Positions 60,042 to 64,000 of a DNA stretch of 64,000 bases are shown in pieces (position 1 is the stretch's first letter; each line of letters begins with the position of its first letter). Source of the DNA: Alterisphingorhabdus sp038748365 (GTDB taxonomy: Bacteria; Pseudomonadota; Alphaproteobacteria; Sphingomonadales; Sphingomonadaceae); NCBI GenBank assembly GCA_038748365.1, contig JBCDIZ010000006.1, positions 62,001-126,000 of the forward strand, read 5' to 3'. The notes under the pieces were generated by a model, which worked only from the letters and a program-made list of their open reading frames with translations, was not told the origin of the DNA and did no database searches. The position numbers and the translations under genes are program-made.

Positions 60042-61493
60042 CTATTTCTTGAACGGCCCCGGCGGCATACCACCCGGCAATCCGGGCAGGCCCGGTGGCA
60101 ATTGACCCGCGCCCGGACCACCCGGCCCGCCGAGCAGATCAGCCGGATCAGCACCGCCACCGCCAAACATCGCGGCCAGACCTTTAAGCCCGCCCATCTT
60201 GCGGATCTTCTTCATCGCGCCGGCCATTTCCTTGTGCATTTTGATCAGCTTGTTGACGTCCTGCACCGTGGTGCCTGAGCCCATGGCGACGCGCCGCTTA
60301 CGCTTGGCGTTGAGCAGAGCAGGTCTCTCCCGCTCCTGTTTCGTCATCGAGCCGATAATCGCATCCATATTAACCAGCACCTTGTCGTCCATGCCGCTGG
60401 CTTCCATCGCCGCCTTGGCCTTTTTCATGCCTGGCATCATGCCCGCCAACACGCCCAGACCGCCCATCTTGGTCATCTGCTGCAACTGAGTGCGCAGATC
60501 GTTCATGTCGAACTGACCTTTGGACATGCGCTCGGCCATCTTCTCGGCATCTTCGACCTTGACGGTCTCCGCCGCGCGCTCGACCAGGCTGACGACATCG
60601 CCCATACCGAGAATGCGATTGGCGACACGATCCGGATGGAACAGCTCGAGCGCATCCATCTTCTCGCCGGTACCGACAAATTTGATCGGGCGGCCAGTAA
60701 CCGCACGCATCGAAAGGGCCGCACCGCCACGTGCATCACCATCCATGCGGGTGAGGACAACACCGGTAAGATCAACCTGCTCGGAGAAATTCTGCGCCAC
60801 ATTGACCGCGTCCTGACCGGTCAGCGAGTCAACCACCAACAGCGTCTCTTTCGGCTGTGCCTCGGCGGACACAGCGCGCATCTCATCCATCAACTGCTGA
60901 TCGACATGCAAACGGCCCGCAGTATCGAGCAACAGCACATCAAAGGCTTGCAGCTTCGCCGCCTGAATAGCGCGCTTAGCGATTTCCACCGGCTGCTGCC
61001 CGGCTATGATCGGCAATGTCGCGACGGACGTCTGCTCGCCCAATGTCGCCAGTTGCTCCTGCGCTGCCGGACGGTTGACGTCGAGTGACGCCATCATCAC
61101 CTTTTTGCGTTCCTTTTCGGTCAGCATCTTGGCGATTTTGGCTGTGGTTGTGGTCTTACCCGAACCCTGCAGGCCGACCATCATGATGATCGCAGGCGGC
61201 GTGGTGGCCAGATCAATCTCGCTGACATCGCTGCCCAGCATCTCGACCAGCGCGTCATTGACGATCTTGATAACCTGCTGGCCCGGCGTCACCGATTTCA
61301 GCACTTCCTGACCGATCGCCTTGTCAGTCACCTTGTCGATAAAACCGCGCACAACCGGCAGCGCGACATCGGCTTCAAGCAGCGCAATCCGCACCTCGCG
61401 CATCGCTGCGCGAACATCGTCCTCATTCAGCGCACCACGGCCTTTAAGGCGATCAAATATGCCGCCAAGGCGATCTGATAAGCTGTCAAACAT
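60042..61493 (-). CDS. ffh: Signal recognition particle protein Ffh (SRP54)
   Basis: A 483-residue GTPase that binds signal sequences with 4.5S RNA. It starts MFDSLSDRLGGIFDRLKGRG (N domain). The G domain has GLQGSGKTTTTAKIAKMLTE, LLLDTAGRLHVDQQLMDEMR, VLTRMDGDARGGAALSMRAV and IKFVGTGEKMDALELFHPDR. The M domain has GMMPGMKKAKAAMEASGMDD, SMTKQERERPALLNAKRKRR and the Gly/Pro-rich end GGPGGPGAGQLPPGLPGLPG. The ATG at 61493 has an AAAGG site; the longer frame is not used. First gene of the operon. Confidence 0.97.
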   Translation of the reverse strand: MFDSLSDRLGGIFDRLKGRGALNEDDVRAAMREVRIALLEADVALPVVRGFIDKVTDKAIGQEVLKSVTPGQQVIKIVNDALVEMLGSDVSEIDLATTPPAIIMMVGLQGSGKTTTTAKIAKMLTEKERKKVMMASLDVNRPAAQEQLATLGEQTSVATLPIIAGQQPVEIAKRAIQAAKLQAFDVLLLDTAGRLHVDQQLMDEMRAVSAEAQPKETLLVVDSLTGQDAVNVAQNFSEQVDLTGVVLTRMDGDARGGAALSMRAVTGRPIKFVGTGEKMDALELFHPDRVANRILGMGDVVSLVERAAETVKVEDAEKMAERMSKGQFDMNDLRTQLQQMTKMGGLGVLAGMMPGMKKAKAAMEASGMDDKVLVNMDAIIGSMTKQERERPALLNAKRKRRVAMGSGTTVQDVNKLIKMHKEMAGAMKKIRKMGGLKGLAAMFGGGGADPADLLGGPGGPGAGQLPPGLPGLPGGMPPGPFKK

Positions 61494-61758
61494 GGCAAGC
61501 CTTTCCGTGGTTAAAACGCGTGCACAGGCACAATATACGCAAAAAGAGCCGGTGGGCGAAACCTCGCTGACCGGCTTTTGCGGATACCCGCTTGTGACTA
61601 TGCGCGGCCCAATGACGGATATTGGCGCAAAAGGCAAGGCTAATCTGCTCTGAGATTTGCTCTGATACGTTGGTTTTATCGTAAACGGATTATTTACACG
61701 CTGCGGCTAAACCATCCGAATATGGTGCATATAGGCACCGCTTCATCTTGCGGGAAAC

Positions 61759-63435
61759 ATGGTGAGCATGGTCAAAGCTAGGGCAAAATCATTTGGGGAC
61801 TGGTTTCACCAGACCATTTTCAAAGGGGCATATGTTGATTTTGTCGCTGCGGGCATCATGTCTGCCGCCATCATACAATTTGTTGGCACCGGCGGCGCGA
61901 CAATGTCGCAATTTGCGCGTATTCTCAGCGGTGAAAGCCAAGGCACTGATCATATCCTTGTCAGCGCGACACTGCTCAATATCGCCATCATATTGTTCGG
62001 CTGGCGGCGTTATAATGATTTGCGTGAGGAAATCCTGGAACATCGCAAGGCAGAAGCTGAAGCCAAAGCGCTGGCGATTACCGACCCGCTGACCAATTGC
62101 CTCAATCGTCGCAGCATCAATGAACGCACCTCGGATTTGATCGCCGAAGCCGACAAACGCAAAATGGCAGTCGTCTTTCTGATGCTCGATCTCGACCATT
62201 TTAAAACCATCAATGACATCCATGGGCATCAAGCGGGGGACCTTGTGCTCAAGACCGTTGCCAATAGGCTGCGCTCAATCATTCCGCCGCGCGCCCTACT
62301 TTCCCGTCTTGGTGGTGATGAGTTTGCTGTGGCTTTTATCTTTGACGGCAAAAACCGCGGCTCGGTCGAACGGGTTGCAGAAGACATTATTGAAGAAGTT
62401 TCCAAACCGATTGAGGGCCCTGCTGGCGAATTGGCGATCAGTACATCCATCGGCATTTCCGCCGCTAACCATCATGAGGAAACCGCCGAAAGCCTGATGC
62501 GCCGCGCCGATATGGCAATGTATCACAGCAAGAAACAGGGCCGTAACCAGTTCGCCTGGTTTGAAACCTCGATGCAGACCGAAATCCAGACTCAGAATAT
62601 GATCGAAAAAGGTCTGCGCGCCGGCATTCCTGCGGGCGAATTCATTCCCTATTATGAGCAGCAGATTGAGTTGGAGAGCGGCAAGCTCGTCGGGTTCGAG
62701 GTGCTGGCGCGGTGGAACTCCCCTGCTCTTGGTCTGGTATCGCCCGATATCTTCATTCCGATTGCCGAGGAATGTGGTCTGATCAGCGACCTTTCCGACA
62801 GCATCATGCGCCGCGCGCTGCTCGATGCCAAGGACTGGGACAGAGAGCTTATGCTCTCTATCAATATCTCGCCGATTCAGTTGCGCGATCCATGGTTGTC
62901 ACAGAAAGTCCTCAAGCTGCTGACCGAGACCGGTTATCCGGCGGAGCGGCTGGAACTGGAAATCACCGAAAGTGCGCTGTTCGAGAATATCGCGCTTGCG
63001 CAGTCGATTATCGGCAGCCTGAAAAATCAGGGTGTGAAGATTGCGCTTGATGATTTCGGCACAGGCTATAGCTCGCTGTCGCATCTGCGCGCATTGCCTT
63101 TTGATCGCATCAAGATTGATCGCAGCTTTGTCACCACCATGGACGATAATAGCGAGAGCGCGGCCATCGTTGAAGCCATTGCCCATCTTGGCCAGAGCCT
63201 GAAGCTGCCCATTACCGCAGAGGGTGCCGAGAGCATTGAGGTGGTCAACAAGCTGCGCGCTTTGGGTTGTGGCAAGGTGCAGGGCTATCATTATGGCCAG
63301 CCACTTTCGGTAGAACAGACGCGCTGGATGCTTGCCCGCGCTAATCTGCTGCCGAACGAACCCAATGCGGCGGATAGTGCTACCGCAGCTACGCCAACAG
63401 CACATGAAACCAAGGTGACAAGCGCCAACGGCTAA
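61759..63435 (+). CDS. Diguanylate cyclase/phosphodiesterase (GGDEF and EAL domains), membrane-bound
   Basis: A 558-residue c-di-GMP enzyme. Two hydrophobic helices lie near residues 25-50 and 70-82. The GGDEF domain (about 108-275) has LTNCLNRRSINE, LMLDLDHFKTINDIHGHQAG and an intact RLGGDEFAVA. The EAL domain (about 290-530) has GFEVLARW (EVL in place of EAL), ELEITESALFENI, the loop ALDDFGTGYSSLSHLRAL and the Glu of AEGAES. Both halves appear able to act. Biofilm and exopolysaccharide control are the usual outputs; the XrtA locus in this window would be a natural target, by inference only. Confidence 0.93.
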   Translation: MVSMVKARAKSFGDWFHQTIFKGAYVDFVAAGIMSAAIIQFVGTGGATMSQFARILSGESQGTDHILVSATLLNIAIILFGWRRYNDLREEILEHRKAEAEAKALAITDPLTNCLNRRSINERTSDLIAEADKRKMAVVFLMLDLDHFKTINDIHGHQAGDLVLKTVANRLRSIIPPRALLSRLGGDEFAVAFIFDGKNRGSVERVAEDIIEEVSKPIEGPAGELAISTSIGISAANHHEETAESLMRRADMAMYHSKKQGRNQFAWFETSMQTEIQTQNMIEKGLRAGIPAGEFIPYYEQQIELESGKLVGFEVLARWNSPALGLVSPDIFIPIAEECGLISDLSDSIMRRALLDAKDWDRELMLSINISPIQLRDPWLSQKVLKLLTETGYPAERLELEITESALFENIALAQSIIGSLKNQGVKIALDDFGTGYSSLSHLRALPFDRIKIDRSFVTTMDDNSESAAIVEAIAHLGQSLKLPITAEGAESIEVVNKLRALGCGKVQGYHYGQPLSVEQTRWMLARANLLPNEPNAADSATAATPTAHETKVTSANG

Positions 63436-63494
63436 GCCGCTTTCTCAAGCGTTGCATATGGACAGCCACAACACTGCGCCCTAAAGCGCGGTCC

Positions 63495-64000
63495 ATGACT
63501 GCAACCGCCTTCACCAAAATGCATGGGCTTGGCAATGACTTCGCGATCTTCGATGCGCGTATTGCGCCCGTGCATCTGGATGAAGCAAAAGTCCGCATGC
63601 TGGCCGACAGGCAACGCGGTATTGGCTTTGATCAGCTGATCCTGCTTGGATCGAGCGACAAAGCCGGTGTTCATATGCGTATATTCAACGCCGATGGCGG
63701 TGAGGTCGAGGCCTGTGGCAATGCGACGCGCTGTGTGATTGCGCTGATGGGCGAGAATGCAGTGATTGAGACCAGTGCTGGCCTACTCAAAGGCGAGTTG
63801 CTCGGCGATGCGGTGCGGATTGATATGGGTGAACCGCGTTTCGACTGGGACGCGATCCCGCTTGCACAGGCGATGGACACGGCGGATATGCCGGTCGGCT
63901 GGGAGACGCTGGAACGGCCCATGGCGGTCAATGTCGGCAACCCGCATGTGATCTTCTTTGTTGATGATCCCTATGCTGTCGATCTGGCGCGGCTTGGCCC
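63495..64000 (+). CDS. dapF: Diaminopimelate epimerase, N-terminal part (cut by window edge)
   Basis: The first 168 codons are present. It starts MTATAFTKMHGLGNDFAIFD, with the first catalytic Cys in NADGGEVEACGNATRCVIAL and the NVGNPHVIFF segment. The enzyme converts LL- to meso-diaminopimelate for peptidoglycan and lysine. The second catalytic Cys lies beyond the window. Asd at 54762 acts in the same pathway. Confidence 0.95.
   Translation, partial: MTATAFTKMHGLGNDFAIFDARIAPVHLDEAKVRMLADRQRGIGFDQLILLGSSDKAGVHMRIFNADGGEVEACGNATRCVIALMGENAVIETSAGLLKGELLGDAVRIDMGEPRFDWDAIPLAQAMDTADMPVGWETLERPMAVNVGNPHVIFFVDDPYAVDLARLG

Overview
The window looks like chromosomal DNA of a moderately GC-rich alphaproteobacterium of the order Sphingomonadales. 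The evidence is the exosortase A (XrtA) exopolysaccharide genes, the order ffh-rpsP-rimM-trmD-rplS, ribosomal proteins with long Glu/Ala tails, and the characteristic dispersed palindromic repeats with cores such as gagcttgtcgaagggc and cccctcccgc. No phage, insertion sequence with transposase, plasmid function, CRISPR array or rRNA operon is visible. Genus is not decidable by eye.

Layout. 1-8.7 kb: part of the XrtA-associated exopolysaccharide locus. The leftward genes are a tyrosine autokinase (cut by the window edge), chain-length determinant, export lipoprotein, PLP decarboxylase and acyl-CoA ligase. The rightward genes are a FemAB-like protein, an acyl carrier protein and two alpha/beta hydrolases. 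8.7-14.4 kb: thioredoxin reductase, a type III polyketide synthase with an ICMT-type methyltransferase, and a two-gene ECF transporter in which the membrane component and two ATPases are one polypeptide. 14.5-17 kb: exbB-exbD-exbD-tonB. 17-25 kb: enoyl-CoA hydratase, prolyl oligopeptidase, a Fur-box-preceded DUF3649/PepSY/DUF3325 iron-uptake operon, a sulfatase and tRNA-Met. 25.2-25.5 kb: an unusual 266-bp nested inverted-repeat element. 25.5-28.6 kb: FAD oxidoreductase, 2'-5' RNA ligase-like protein, membrane protein, peroxiredoxin. 28.6-33.3 kb: the fatty-acid operon fabD-fabG-acpP-fabF-mltG. 33.4-40.3 kb: phosphotransferase and acyl-CoA dehydrogenase, a glycosyltransferase-like protein, and divergent LD-carboxypeptidase and Mpl (murein recycling). 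40.4-43.6 kb: an A/T-richer island with a membrane-bound HTH-TPR regulator divergent from an S41 peptidase, then an ankyrin protein. 43.7-45 kb: rpsF-rpsR-rplI. 45-50.8 kb: sulfotransferase-like protein, PKHD hydroxylase, AMP nucleosidase, a Cys/Met PLP enzyme and small proteins. 51.4-55.8 kb: an asd-led leftward operon. 57.1-61.5 kb: ffh-rpsP-rimM-(small membrane protein)-trmD-rplS. 61.7-64 kb: a GGDEF-EAL protein and the start of dapF.

The most interesting structural observations are: (1) palindromic repeats that have entered reading frames and are translated, a 33-residue segment in TrmD and about 11 residues at the N-terminus of RimM; (2) the 266-bp element with perfect 26-bp termini enclosing two further perfect hairpins, which would fold as a multi-arm junction; (3) the fused ECF transporter with strongly diverged ABC signature motifs; (4) the membrane-spanning regulator/S41 pair with three 10-bp-phased direct repeats between them. 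All functional statements rest on recognising protein families from sequence; no database search was run.
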